Source of the DNA: an uncultured Clostridiaceae bacterium
GTDB taxonomy: Bacteria; Bacillota; Clostridia; Clostridiales; Clostridiaceae
Length of the DNA stretch: 38,470 nucleotides
Direction: 5' to 3'
Assembly: GCA_946405135.1 (NCBI GenBank)
Contig: CAMJGD010000025.1
Location: forward strand, 1 to 38,470
Shown here: piece by piece, positions 6,533-14,663 of the stretch
How positions within the stretch are numbered: position 1 is the stretch's first letter
How the letters are laid out: every line of letters starts with the position of its first letter
The notes under the pieces: generated by a model
What the model saw: the letters and a program-made list of their open reading frames with translations, nothing else
The model's database searches: none
Told to the model about the DNA's origin: nothing
Position numbers and translations under genes: made by a program

Positions 6533-8659
6533 ATGAAATATATTAATTGGTATAAATATATGAAAAATCCATCAGAAAAAGATATTCAGATAGATGTAAG
6601 TTTTAAAAAAGAAGATTACATAACTTGGAGTGATTTAATAACAAAAACAATATTTTATTTATCAAATGAGGACAAGAACAAAATATTAAATGCAGCTAGA
6701 AAGTATATTGAAAGTAATATAGATAATAACAATAAACTCTTTGAATATTTATCAGGTAAACTTAAAGAAGAAGAGCTAGATAATATAGATAAAAGCATAG
6801 CTTATGATGCAAGTTTATTTCCACAGCTTCCTTTTGGAGAATTAAGTGAGAACAGTAAAAATGCTAGAATCTGCGATTATTTATCCTTAAGAACAGGTCT
6901 TTTATATTCAATAGAAGGTCATAGTGAAGAAGAAAAATTAAATATACAAAGGCATGGGTATTTATTGGGTATAGAAAAGCTTTTAGATGTTAATGGCACA
7001 TTAATATTTAGAGCGAATAATACAGAATACTCAAAAAAGTTAAGCTTAATAGACAAGGTATTAAAGGGTGACAGTTTAAATGAAGATGACAGTAAAGAAG
7101 CGGATAAATACAAATTTCACATTGTAAAAGGCGGAGCAGTAAAGGTTAAACAATATTACTTAGAGACAAATAAAATTAAAGATATACGAGGAGCCAGCAT
7201 GCTTCTTGATGATATAAATAGAAAAAGGCTTCCTAAATATGTAGAAAAGGAATTCATACCTGAAAGTATAGTTTATAACGGTGGGGGAAACTTTTTTGCC
7301 ATTGTTCCAGAGGGGGAAGGAGAGAACCTAGCTAAAGAGATAGAAAAAGTATATGAAAAGGTAACCGTTACAGGGCAAAGCGTAGCAGTAAGCATGGAGG
7401 GATCACTTAATAGCATTGCAAAAGAAAATTACCAAAACACTGTTAGCAGGATTCAACAAAAAATTGATGAAAGACAGATGGTAAAATTCGATTTTAGAGT
7501 GAATCCAGACCTAGGGGATATTACATATTTAAGTGATGATAAAGAATATACAATAAACAAATACAATGAAAAAGATAAAATATGTACCCACTGTAACAGC
7601 AGAAATGCTTCATATATTTTTAATGAAAATGAATACCTATGCTTAAGCTGCTTAAACAAAAATTTGCAAGGCGGAAAATCCGGAAAAAACTATTTTAAGA
7701 ATGAATTTTTAAAGTATGCATATAAGCACAATAAAAGCATTGAAGATAAACAAATAAATGAGCTGGAAGACATTGCAGATATAAAACAAGGTAATAATAC
7801 CATAGGAATAATATATGGTGATGGAAATAATATGGGCAGCATAATTCAAGATATTAAAAGCCTTCTGCAGATGAGATACTTTAGTGAAAAAACTGAAAGT
7901 TCCATTTATGAAGCGGTTTATGGTGCAATATTAAAAGAATTAAATGTAACTGCCTTTGAAGTCATAGCCATAGGTGGAGATGACATTTTTATGATAGTTC
8001 CAGGTAAGAAAGCTATAGATATTGCTAAAAACATAGGAGAAAGATTTGATAATTTATTCAAAAATCAGTCAGAAGAAAAGTACCAAATTACAATGTCTCT
8101 TGGAGTAACTATTGCTAAGTATAACACACCGGTACAATATCTTTTTGATTTATCTCAGCAATTGCTAAAAAGCGCAAAAAAAGCCTCTAAAAAGTTAGGC
8201 AAAGGAACTATGGATGTAATGGTATTAGAAACTGATGCAGCACTAGGATCTTCTTTAAAATATATAAGAGACAATTTAGTTAAAATAGAAAATAAAAAAC
8301 AGATTAATCATACATTAAAACCTTATACTTTTAGTGATGTGGATAGAATGAAAAGAATTATAAATATACTTAATAGGAGTAACCAGAAAGGAAAGTGCTA
8401 CAGTTTTGCAGAAGCCAGCTTAGAGATGAAAGTCAGCGAAGCAAATCTATTTTATATGTATCAGAGAATAAGAAGCAAAAAAGAAGAAGTAAATGCACTA
8501 GACAGCACTATAGATATTTTAAAAGAATATGTTTATGAAAGAAATTTAAATAAAGAAATAAAAGATGATAAACTTATGTATTTAAATGCACAAGAAAAAT
8601 ATTATTCTCCTTGGTTAGATATAGTAGAGTTATGGGATTACGTTAAGGAGGAAAACTAA
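6533..8659 (+). CDS. cas10: Cas10, type III CRISPR large subunit (cyclase)
   Basis: The 708-aa protein is the signature subunit of type III interference complexes. It shows a first palm motif (GDGNN, from Gly429) and a second palm with G481-G-D-D484, the cyclase site that makes cyclic oligoadenylate from ATP. A zinc-binding knuckle has C351xxC354 and C370xxC373. The C-terminal 150 residues are helical (small-subunit-like domain D4). The N-terminal 200 residues contain no His-Asp pair, so the HD DNase found in many Cas10 proteins appears absent or inactive. GGAGGT precedes the ATG, and the stop codon directly abuts the next gene. The call is firm; the lack of DNase activity is inferred. Confidence 0.93.
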   Translation: MKYINWYKYMKNPSEKDIQIDVSFKKEDYITWSDLITKTIFYLSNEDKNKILNAARKYIESNIDNNNKLFEYLSGKLKEEELDNIDKSIAYDASLFPQLPFGELSENSKNARICDYLSLRTGLLYSIEGHSEEEKLNIQRHGYLLGIEKLLDVNGTLIFRANNTEYSKKLSLIDKVLKGDSLNEDDSKEADKYKFHIVKGGAVKVKQYYLETNKIKDIRGASMLLDDINRKRLPKYVEKEFIPESIVYNGGGNFFAIVPEGEGENLAKEIEKVYEKVTVTGQSVAVSMEGSLNSIAKENYQNTVSRIQQKIDERQMVKFDFRVNPDLGDITYLSDDKEYTINKYNEKDKICTHCNSRNASYIFNENEYLCLSCLNKNLQGGKSGKNYFKNEFLKYAYKHNKSIEDKQINELEDIADIKQGNNTIGIIYGDGNNMGSIIQDIKSLLQMRYFSEKTESSIYEAVYGAILKELNVTAFEVIAIGGDDIFMIVPGKKAIDIAKNIGERFDNLFKNQSEEKYQITMSLGVTIAKYNTPVQYLFDLSQQLLKSAKKASKKLGKGTMDVMVLETDAALGSSLKYIRDNLVKIENKKQINHTLKPYTFSDVDRMKRIINILNRSNQKGKCYSFAEASLEMKVSEANLFYMYQRIRSKKEEVNALDSTIDILKEYVYERNLNKEIKDDKLMYLNAQEKYYSPWLDIVELWDYVKEEN

Positions 8660-9322
8660 ATGAGTAAAGTCAAAATAAGGATTGAAATTGGACTTGCTTT
8701 CTATAATGAGTATTTTATAGGAGGAGGCAAGGGGTTATCTAATATAGATAATCATATAATAAAGGATTCTGCTGGAAGGCCATATATTCCAGCATCAACC
8801 GTAAAAGGAAGACTAAGACATGAAACATCTAGATTATATAATTCATTAGAGAAGGACAATAAATGTATATTTTTTCAACAAAAAGAAGATGAAACTTGTA
8901 ATTGCTTAGTTTGTAAAATGTTTGGCAATAAAGGAGTTGCTAAAGGTGAATTAAACTTTAGCAATCTAGCAGCTGAAGATTATAATAAGCATTTAAAAAG
9001 TTTGTATTCTGTAAGAGCAGGGGTGCAGATTAATAGATATCTTGGAACAACTAAAGATGATGCTTTATTTTTTACTGAAACCAGTGGTTGCGGCGGAAAT
9101 ATTAATTTTAGAGGAAAAATTGAAGGTTATGTACAGGAAGATACTTATAAATATCAAATTTTGCTTTTATATTTAGCTTTTGCTTTTATAGATACTTTAG
9201 GAGGAAACCAAAGCAGGGGCATAGGCTGGATCAAGGATGGAAAACAATTTGATATATATGTTAATGAAGAAAAAGTTGAAGTTAATAATTTAATAGAATG
9301 GGGGGAGAAGTTTGAAGTATAA
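8660..9322 (+). CDS. Cas7 (Csm3-like) backbone subunit 1
   Basis: This 220-aa RAMP protein has the Csm3 signature. It contains YFIGGGKGLSNIDNHIIKD, in which the Asp of NIDNH matches the target-RNA-cleaving residue, followed by PYIPASTVKGRLRHE. The zinc region is CNCLVCKMFG, and the late glycine loop is DTLGGNQSRGIGWI. Subunits of this type polymerise along crRNA and cut bound RNA at 6-nt steps. It is the shortest of the four Cas7-like genes. Its ATG directly follows the cas10 stop, and its end overlaps the next gene by 11 bp, indicating translational coupling. Confidence 0.88.
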   Translation: MSKVKIRIEIGLAFYNEYFIGGGKGLSNIDNHIIKDSAGRPYIPASTVKGRLRHETSRLYNSLEKDNKCIFFQQKEDETCNCLVCKMFGNKGVAKGELNFSNLAAEDYNKHLKSLYSVRAGVQINRYLGTTKDDALFFTETSGCGGNINFRGKIEGYVQEDTYKYQILLLYLAFAFIDTLGGNQSRGIGWIKDGKQFDIYVNEEKVEVNNLIEWGEKFEV

Positions 9323-10529
9323 AATAATATTAAAACTAAAATCACCCATGATTATAGGTGGTAAAAAACTTAATAATAATTATATAAAGTCTATAGAGTA
9401 TATACCAGGAAGTGTATTAAGAGCAGCTTTTAGCAGAGAAATAACTGAAAGATGTCCATTATATGATTATGAAAAATCAGATAAAAAGTATTGGGTTCAA
9501 TATAGAGGAGAAAAAGAATGCAATCAATGTAAAGTTAAAAATTTATGCAAAAATTTCTCTAATATAAAAATACATCATAGTTATCCCTTAGGTAGTAAAG
9601 TATATCCATTAACTGCTATGAGATGTAAAGAAGAGCCAAGCCATATGCCTATAGATACGCTTATAGAAAGAATAAAAAGAAATATTAGTATTAAAGATGA
9701 TAGTTATAAATTTGAATATGCAAAATTTATCTGTAGACAATGTGGTAAAAGGGTAGAAAAATGCAGTGGGTTTTATTTAGAAAATAATGGTAGATTACTA
9801 GATATAACACCTATATATACTATTGTTACAAAAAATTCTGTTAATCCTTATTTAAAAGTCTCAAAGGAAGGTATGCTTTATTCCTTAGATACTTTAAATG
9901 AAAAAATTTATAAAAATGATGAAAAAGTACCTACAGTTTTTGAAGGCACTATAGAAGGTATTGAAGATAAAAGTGAATTAGAAGAAATAGAAAGCATTAG
10001 AGTTGGTGCATATAATACTGCAGGTTTTGGTGAAATAGAAGTGAAGTATGAACCTATTAAAGAAAAAATGGATATTAAGAATTTGCAGGCCAGGATAGAA
10101 AAACTAAACAAAAAAGTAGATTATAGCAATAAAATATATGTCCCCATAACCCTAGCTTCAGATGCTTATTTAGGCCTTGAAAAGCAATTTGAAAAAAATG
10201 CAGAGCTTTATAGTATAGCTACTAAAGATTATAAAGAGGCTTATAGTAAAATCTTGGATAAGTGGATACCTAAAAGTTTAAAGCTAGTAAGTATAATAGC
10301 TGCCAATGAATCAAGAAGAGGTTTTGATACTTCCTCAGAAAAGAATCCTTTAAGAAGCAGCAAAATTGTAACCAAGGCAGGCAGCATATTTGTTTATGAA
10401 GCGGATATAAATTCAATAAATTATAAAGAACTATTAGAACTCGAAAATTCAGGAATAGGATATAATACCATGCATGGTTTTGGTGATATATCTATAGCAG
10501 ATGATTTTCATATAATGTTTTCAAAATAG
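9312..10529 (+). CDS. csx10: Csx10-like Cas5 subunit of a type III-D complex
   Basis: The 405-aa protein begins with a RAMP fold (YKIILKLKSPMIIGGKK; IEYIPGSVLRAAFSRE). It carries two cysteine clusters, CNQCKVKNLC near residue 75 and CRQCGKRVEKC near residue 140. Two glycine-rich loops (AGFGEI and MHGFGDI) occur. Size, order after a Cas7 and the double RAMP layout match Csx10, the Cas5-like protein that caps the crRNA 5' handle in subtype III-D. The TTG start is supported by GGGGGAG upstream and overlaps the previous gene by 11 bp. An alternative is a divergent Csm4/Cmr3 homologue; the functional position would be the same. Confidence 0.72.
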   Translation: MKYKIILKLKSPMIIGGKKLNNNYIKSIEYIPGSVLRAAFSREITERCPLYDYEKSDKKYWVQYRGEKECNQCKVKNLCKNFSNIKIHHSYPLGSKVYPLTAMRCKEEPSHMPIDTLIERIKRNISIKDDSYKFEYAKFICRQCGKRVEKCSGFYLENNGRLLDITPIYTIVTKNSVNPYLKVSKEGMLYSLDTLNEKIYKNDEKVPTVFEGTIEGIEDKSELEEIESIRVGAYNTAGFGEIEVKYEPIKEKMDIKNLQARIEKLNKKVDYSNKIYVPITLASDAYLGLEKQFEKNAELYSIATKDYKEAYSKILDKWIPKSLKLVSIIAANESRRGFDTSSEKNPLRSSKIVTKAGSIFVYEADINSINYKELLELENSGIGYNTMHGFGDISIADDFHIMFSK

Positions 10530-10546
10530 AGTATGGAGGTAATAGT

Positions 10547-10987
10547 ATGAAACTAATAGAACTTCAAAATATTATTGATAATGAATATACAGATAAAATA
10601 GTAGCATATGTTAATGAACTCGATAAATACAGCAAAATAAGAGAAGTGTTTACCAAGAGAGAAGACAGTAAAAAGATAGGCAGAAGTCAATTAACTAAGT
10701 TATTAGATAGCTGTAAAAATGCCAGTAGTGTTGAAGAATTAAAGCTATACATTAAATATCAAGCAGCAAAGGCCAATAAGGGTCAAAGCTGGAATTCAAT
10801 AATAGATAATAATAATATAACTTTTGTACAATATGTACTTGGTAAAATAGATGAGCTAATTGTTATAGCTGAAAACATATATGAAAAAGTAAATGGGGAA
10901 ATAGAATTAAGAATTATAAAGTTAAAAGTAGTTGAAAAATTTTTAGGATATTTATACTGGAAAGGAACAGTAATAGGAAATATGTAA
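10547..10987 (+). CDS. Cas11-like small subunit (Csm2 type)
   Basis: This 146-aa, mainly helical protein contains IGRSQLTKLLDSCKNASS and ELKLYIKYQAAKA, resembling the Csm2 pattern of an S-Q-[LI]-x-K-[LI] helix followed by a conserved YQ-A helix. Small subunits form the inner filament of type III complexes and help hold target RNA and relay its binding to Cas10. TGGAGGT precedes the ATG. Position between Csx10-like and Cas7-like genes agrees. Sequence identity in this family is low, so the call rests on pattern and context. Confidence 0.7.
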   Translation: MKLIELQNIIDNEYTDKIVAYVNELDKYSKIREVFTKREDSKKIGRSQLTKLLDSCKNASSVEELKLYIKYQAAKANKGQSWNSIIDNNNITFVQYVLGKIDELIVIAENIYEKVNGEIELRIIKLKVVEKFLGYLYWKGTVIGNM

Positions 10988-11022
10988 GTATTTAAAAAAG
11001 GGTTAGATAGGAGGAGAAAATA

Positions 11023-11826
11023 GTGTTTCATGAATTTATAAATAAATATACAATAACAGCCAGCATAAGAACTACAACCGCCATTCATATTGGCAGTGCT
11101 AAACAAGAATTTGTACCAAGTGTAGTGGATAATGCAGTTATAAAAGATGTAAATGGTATGCCATTTATTCCAGGATCTTCATTGAAGGGAGTTTTGAGAA
11201 GCTATTTAGAAAAACTTCTTAAGGCCATGGGAAAAGAAGTTTGCATGATACCTGACTTATGCTCTAGACAGTTTGACGATAAATCTAAAAGAGAAAAAAT
11301 TTGGAATGAAATAAAGAAGGATAATACTGTAGATGATTCTAATAAACAAAAGGAAGTATCTAAATATATGTATGAAAGAATTTGTCCTATATGTAGAATT
11401 TTTGGTTCAAATATAAATAGTGCAAAATTAATGGTTAGAGATGCTAAAGTTAAAGAAGAAGAGTTTGTCGGAAAATATGAAATTAGAGCTGGCGTTACCA
11501 TAGATAGGGATAAAAATATAGCTGCAAAAGGTAATTTATATGAAGTTGAAGTAGTGCCAGCAGATACAATTTTTGAGTTTAAAGCAGCAGCTGAAAATAT
11601 GAGTGATGAAGAGTTACAATATTTATTTATTTTACTTAGAAGCATGGAAGAAGGGAATATTAACATAGGTGGCATGACCTCAAGAGGGTTAGGAGAGTTT
11701 AAATTAGAAAATATAGAAATAGAATATATAGATAAAGATAATATTCTTGATGCATTGCTAAAAAAGGCTCCTTTAAAAATGACAATGGATGAATTTGAAG
11801 AAAGATTGATAGGAAAGGAGAACTAA
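11023..11826 (+). CDS. Cas7 (Csm3-like) backbone subunit 2
   Basis: The 267-aa protein has AIHIGSAKQ, then VVDNAVIKD with the candidate catalytic Asp, then FIPGSSLKGVLRS. The zinc region is CPICRIFGS and the late glycine loop is NIGGMTSRGLGEF. These are the ordered Csm3/Cas7 motifs. The GTG start has AGGAGG 8 nt upstream. It ends one base before the next Cas7 gene. An additional stretch with CMIPDLC (near residue 70) may join the zinc site. It should contribute one RNA-cleavage site to the backbone. Confidence 0.88.
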   Translation: MFHEFINKYTITASIRTTTAIHIGSAKQEFVPSVVDNAVIKDVNGMPFIPGSSLKGVLRSYLEKLLKAMGKEVCMIPDLCSRQFDDKSKREKIWNEIKKDNTVDDSNKQKEVSKYMYERICPICRIFGSNINSAKLMVRDAKVKEEEFVGKYEIRAGVTIDRDKNIAAKGNLYEVEVVPADTIFEFKAAAENMSDEELQYLFILLRSMEEGNINIGGMTSRGLGEFKLENIEIEYIDKDNILDALLKKAPLKMTMDEFEERLIGKEN

Positions 11827-11827
11827 T

Positions 11828-12655
11828 ATGTTTAAGGATTTAAGAAATGAAGTTAAAATAAATTTTGATATTAAAACCGATAGCCCTTTAGCTATTAGAA
11901 GCAGCAATGCCAATGGAATTGATCCAACCTTACCTGATATGCAGTGTATAAGAAGTTATAAAGATGGAGAAAGTGTGGTTTTCATTCCAGGCAGCAGCAT
12001 TAAGGGAATATTAAGAAGTAGATGTGAGAGAATTTTAAATTTAGTAGCTAATAAAAATTCAGTATGTAATATTGTAGATATGAAAAAGTGCTGTGATGCA
12101 AAAATAGAAAAATCAGAAGAGCTATCTGCAGAGGAAATATATAAAAAAATTTGTTCTGCATGTAAAATGTTTGGTGCAAAGTCCTTAGGTGGAAGATTTA
12201 AGTTTAAAGATGCTTATCCTATTGGAGATAAACCTAAGATAGGCTATAGAAATGGAGTAGGAATAAATAGAATAACTGGTGCAGCTCAAAAGGGGGCATT
12301 ATACGATTTTGAAGTGGTGGAAGAAGGGACTTTTCATGTAACCATAACTGCAGCTAACTACGAATTATACCAGCTTAAGACATTAATTTGGGCCATAAGT
12401 GATATAAATGATGGCTATGTAACTTTTGGCTCAGGTTCAACTAGAGGAAATGGGAAAATGTTAGTTGAAAATCTACAAGTTGAATTTAGGGATTATAGAG
12501 TAAACAATATAAATAAACTTCAAGGATATTATGAATCAGATTTAGGACAAGAAGTAAAATTCAATAAAAAGTTATATTACAAAGAATTTCTTGTAAAAGG
12601 AGAAGAAAATGTACTAGCATTAATGGAAAATATAACAGTAGAAGATTTTGTATAA
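11828..12655 (+). CDS. Cas7 (Csm3-like) backbone subunit 3
   Basis: The 275-aa RAMP protein shows FIPGSSIKGILRSRCE, the zinc stretch CSACKMFGA and the loop FGSGSTRGNGKM. Before the PGSS motif the loop reads TLPDMQCIRS; its Asp sits where the Csm3 catalytic Asp is expected, although the context differs from subunits 1 and 2. GAAAGGAG precedes the ATG. It is the third tandem Cas7, as expected for III-D loci, where several distinct Cas7 subunits replace one repeated subunit. Confidence 0.87.
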   Translation: MFKDLRNEVKINFDIKTDSPLAIRSSNANGIDPTLPDMQCIRSYKDGESVVFIPGSSIKGILRSRCERILNLVANKNSVCNIVDMKKCCDAKIEKSEELSAEEIYKKICSACKMFGAKSLGGRFKFKDAYPIGDKPKIGYRNGVGINRITGAAQKGALYDFEVVEEGTFHVTITAANYELYQLKTLIWAISDINDGYVTFGSGSTRGNGKMLVENLQVEFRDYRVNNINKLQGYYESDLGQEVKFNKKLYYKEFLVKGEENVLALMENITVEDFV

Positions 12656-12667
12656 AGGAGGATTAAC

Positions 12668-13822
12668 ATGGAAACTTCTTTAAGTAAAAAACCTTATAAA
12701 TTTGTGCCTATCATAAATAGTGTATCGAGAGAAAATGCCATAGGCCATAATGAATTTAACAATAAAACCTATAGTGGAAAGCTAGATATAAGTATAAAAA
12801 CTTTATCCCCCATTCATATAAGCCAAGGCATACTTAAGGTAAATAAAGGTCATATTTCAAAAGCTACCATGAGAAGAAATGGTCATATAGTTATTCCAGG
12901 AAGCAGCTTTAAGGGGATGCTAAGAAGTGTATTTGAAGCTATTTCTGAAAGCTGTCCACCTAAGTTACCTAACAATTTTGAGCCTTTATCCAATGCATTA
13001 CCTAAAGATAATAGGGAGCAGTGCAGCAGTGATAAAATGTGTCCAACCTGTTCAGTTTTTGGAATGACTAGCAGGGAATATAATTATAGAGGCAAATTAA
13101 AAATAAGCGAGTTTATATTGGTACAAGATAATGAAAAAGAGGATTTAGAATATATAAATATGCCTAACCTACAGTCACCTTTTAAACCATATCCTGAAAA
13201 TAATGATTTAAATATTTTTCAAAGAGAAATTCAACAGCTGAATAAACCAAAAGATATAAGCAAAAGAAAATTTGGAAATGAAAGGCTGTATTATGCGGAT
13301 TTTTATCCTAAGGATGAAAAAAAGTATGATACTTTAACTAAAGCTGAGTATTATAACATCATAAAGCAAAAGGGTGTAAATAGAAGCATAAAATTTAGAG
13401 GAAGAAAGTTTTATTTACATAATACCAATAAGCAGATTACAGTAACTAATGGTCAACTTTATGAGGTTGTTAAAAAAAATAAAATTTTTAAAGGCAGTAT
13501 AACATTTGAAAATTTAACAAGAAAAGAACTTTCTATATTATCTTTAGCATTAGGCATAGGTCAAGATTATAAATTTAAGATAGGTTATGCTAAACCTGCT
13601 TTTTATGGAAGTATACAATTAAATGTAGAAAAGGTATCAGATTATATGGAAAAATATAAAAAGAATAGTGTTTTGAATAAAGAATTATTGGAAAAATTAG
13701 CAGCTGAATATAAGGAAAATTCAAGCAGTGAAGTTGAAGATGCTATAGAGAAGCTTGAAAGTATACTAAAAGAGGACAATGCTCCATCATGGCCTGAAAT
13801 AAGCGGTAATAAGGTTTATTAG
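12668..13822 (+). CDS. Large Cas7/RAMP subunit 4, cleavage Asp not seen
   Basis: This 384-aa protein has the RAMP motifs IVIPGSSFKGMLRS and CPTCSVFGM and a late glycine-containing loop (IGYAKPAFYGSI). It is over 100 residues longer than its neighbours. A middle insertion (about residues 150-235) precedes the segment SIKFRGRKFYLH. In the loop before PGSS the residues are VNKGHISKATMRRNG, with no Asp, so this subunit probably does not cut RNA and may be an end-cap (Csm5/Cmr1/Cmr6-like). GGAGG precedes its start 13 bp after the previous gene. Confidence 0.8.
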   Translation: METSLSKKPYKFVPIINSVSRENAIGHNEFNNKTYSGKLDISIKTLSPIHISQGILKVNKGHISKATMRRNGHIVIPGSSFKGMLRSVFEAISESCPPKLPNNFEPLSNALPKDNREQCSSDKMCPTCSVFGMTSREYNYRGKLKISEFILVQDNEKEDLEYINMPNLQSPFKPYPENNDLNIFQREIQQLNKPKDISKRKFGNERLYYADFYPKDEKKYDTLTKAEYYNIIKQKGVNRSIKFRGRKFYLHNTNKQITVTNGQLYEVVKKNKIFKGSITFENLTRKELSILSLALGIGQDYKFKIGYAKPAFYGSIQLNVEKVSDYMEKYKKNSVLNKELLEKLAAEYKENSSSEVEDAIEKLESILKEDNAPSWPEISGNKVY

Positions 13823-13832
13823 GAGGGGTGTT

Positions 13833-14519
13833 ATGGATAGACATGAAATTTTTACAATAGCTGTTAAGGATTTTACTGATATAAGTGCAAAGGATACGGT
13901 ATTTGCTTTAGTAGAAGATACTATTAAAAGTATAAATAATGCTAATGAAAGTGAAAAAGAAAAGAAAGCTTCTCTTAATGAGTTTTTTGATCAAATAATA
14001 AGAAGCAATTCAAAAAATTTATATGGAGTAAAAACCGAAGAATTAAAAAATGTAATATATTTTGCTAAAAATAATTTAAATAAATTCAATATGGAAGAAT
14101 TTAATTATTACTTTTCTTTAATAGTGAGATTGAATAAAGCTAAAATAAATTTGAAAGATAGCATAGTAGCTGAAGAAAAGCTAGTATTTGAAAATAAGAG
14201 AAGAAAACAAGAAGTAGAAAAAGAAAAGCTGCTAAAAGAGCAGGAAAATATAAGAAAAGAAGAGGAAAAAAAGCTTTCTTTAATGAGCGAAGGGGAAAAA
14301 ATTGCCTATGCAATAAAAAATGAAAAGTCAGCAACAGGAAATCTTGAAAGTTATATTACTGAAATATACAATAAAATAGATATCTTTGAAGCTGAAGATA
14401 AAATTGTTATAGCAGAAGAAATTAAGAATTATTATATTAAAAACAACAAATGGGATGGAAAGCTTAGCAAAAAACAGATAGAAAAAGTTAATAAAATAAA
14501 ACAAATTATTGTGTGCTAA
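13833..14519 (+). CDS. Unknown coiled-coil protein inside the cas operon
   Basis: The 228-aa product matches no Cas family that I can name with confidence. Residues 1-100 look helical (FTDISAKDTVFALVEDTIKS; EFNYYFSLIVRLNKAKINLK). Residues about 108-150 are a highly charged Lys/Glu coiled coil (RRKQEVEKEKLLKEQENIRK). Residues 151-228 form a compact tail, SEGEKIAYAIKNEKSATG and KWDGKLSKKQIEKVNKIKQI. That tail recalls C-terminal extensions on some type III RAMP proteins, so this could be a detached subunit domain, or a Csx19-type III-D accessory. GGAGGGG precedes the ATG 10 bp after the large RAMP gene, so it is translated with the complex. Confidence 0.6.
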   Translation: MDRHEIFTIAVKDFTDISAKDTVFALVEDTIKSINNANESEKEKKASLNEFFDQIIRSNSKNLYGVKTEELKNVIYFAKNNLNKFNMEEFNYYFSLIVRLNKAKINLKDSIVAEEKLVFENKRRKQEVEKEKLLKEQENIRKEEEKKLSLMSEGEKIAYAIKNEKSATGNLESYITEIYNKIDIFEAEDKIVIAEEIKNYYIKNNKWDGKLSKKQIEKVNKIKQIIVC

Positions 14520-14524
14520 TTTAA

Positions 14525-14617
14525 GGGGCTGCTGCAAAATAATAAATTTCATAATATATTGATTGCTTTTAAATTAAGATTCAATATATTGTATATAATG
14601 TTAGTTTAAAAGCAGCC
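14525..14617. mobile_element. MITE-like palindromic element, copy 1
   Basis: Between two cas genes lies an imperfect inverted repeat beginning GGGGCTGCTGCAAAAT and ending TTTAAAAGCAGCC, with internal arms carrying AATATATTGA and TCAATATATTG. It contains no ORF. A second copy with the same plan lies at 38003-38100. A TATAAT hexamer at 14594-14599 could supply promoter activity, but no good -35 is visible. As RNA, the whole element could fold into one hairpin and partly terminate the operon. The termini resemble the GG..CTGTTGCAAA ends known in some IS families (inference). Confidence 0.65.
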
Positions 14618-14663
14618 TTTTATAATAATAAGAAAAAACTAAAGATTATAGGGGAGATTTATT

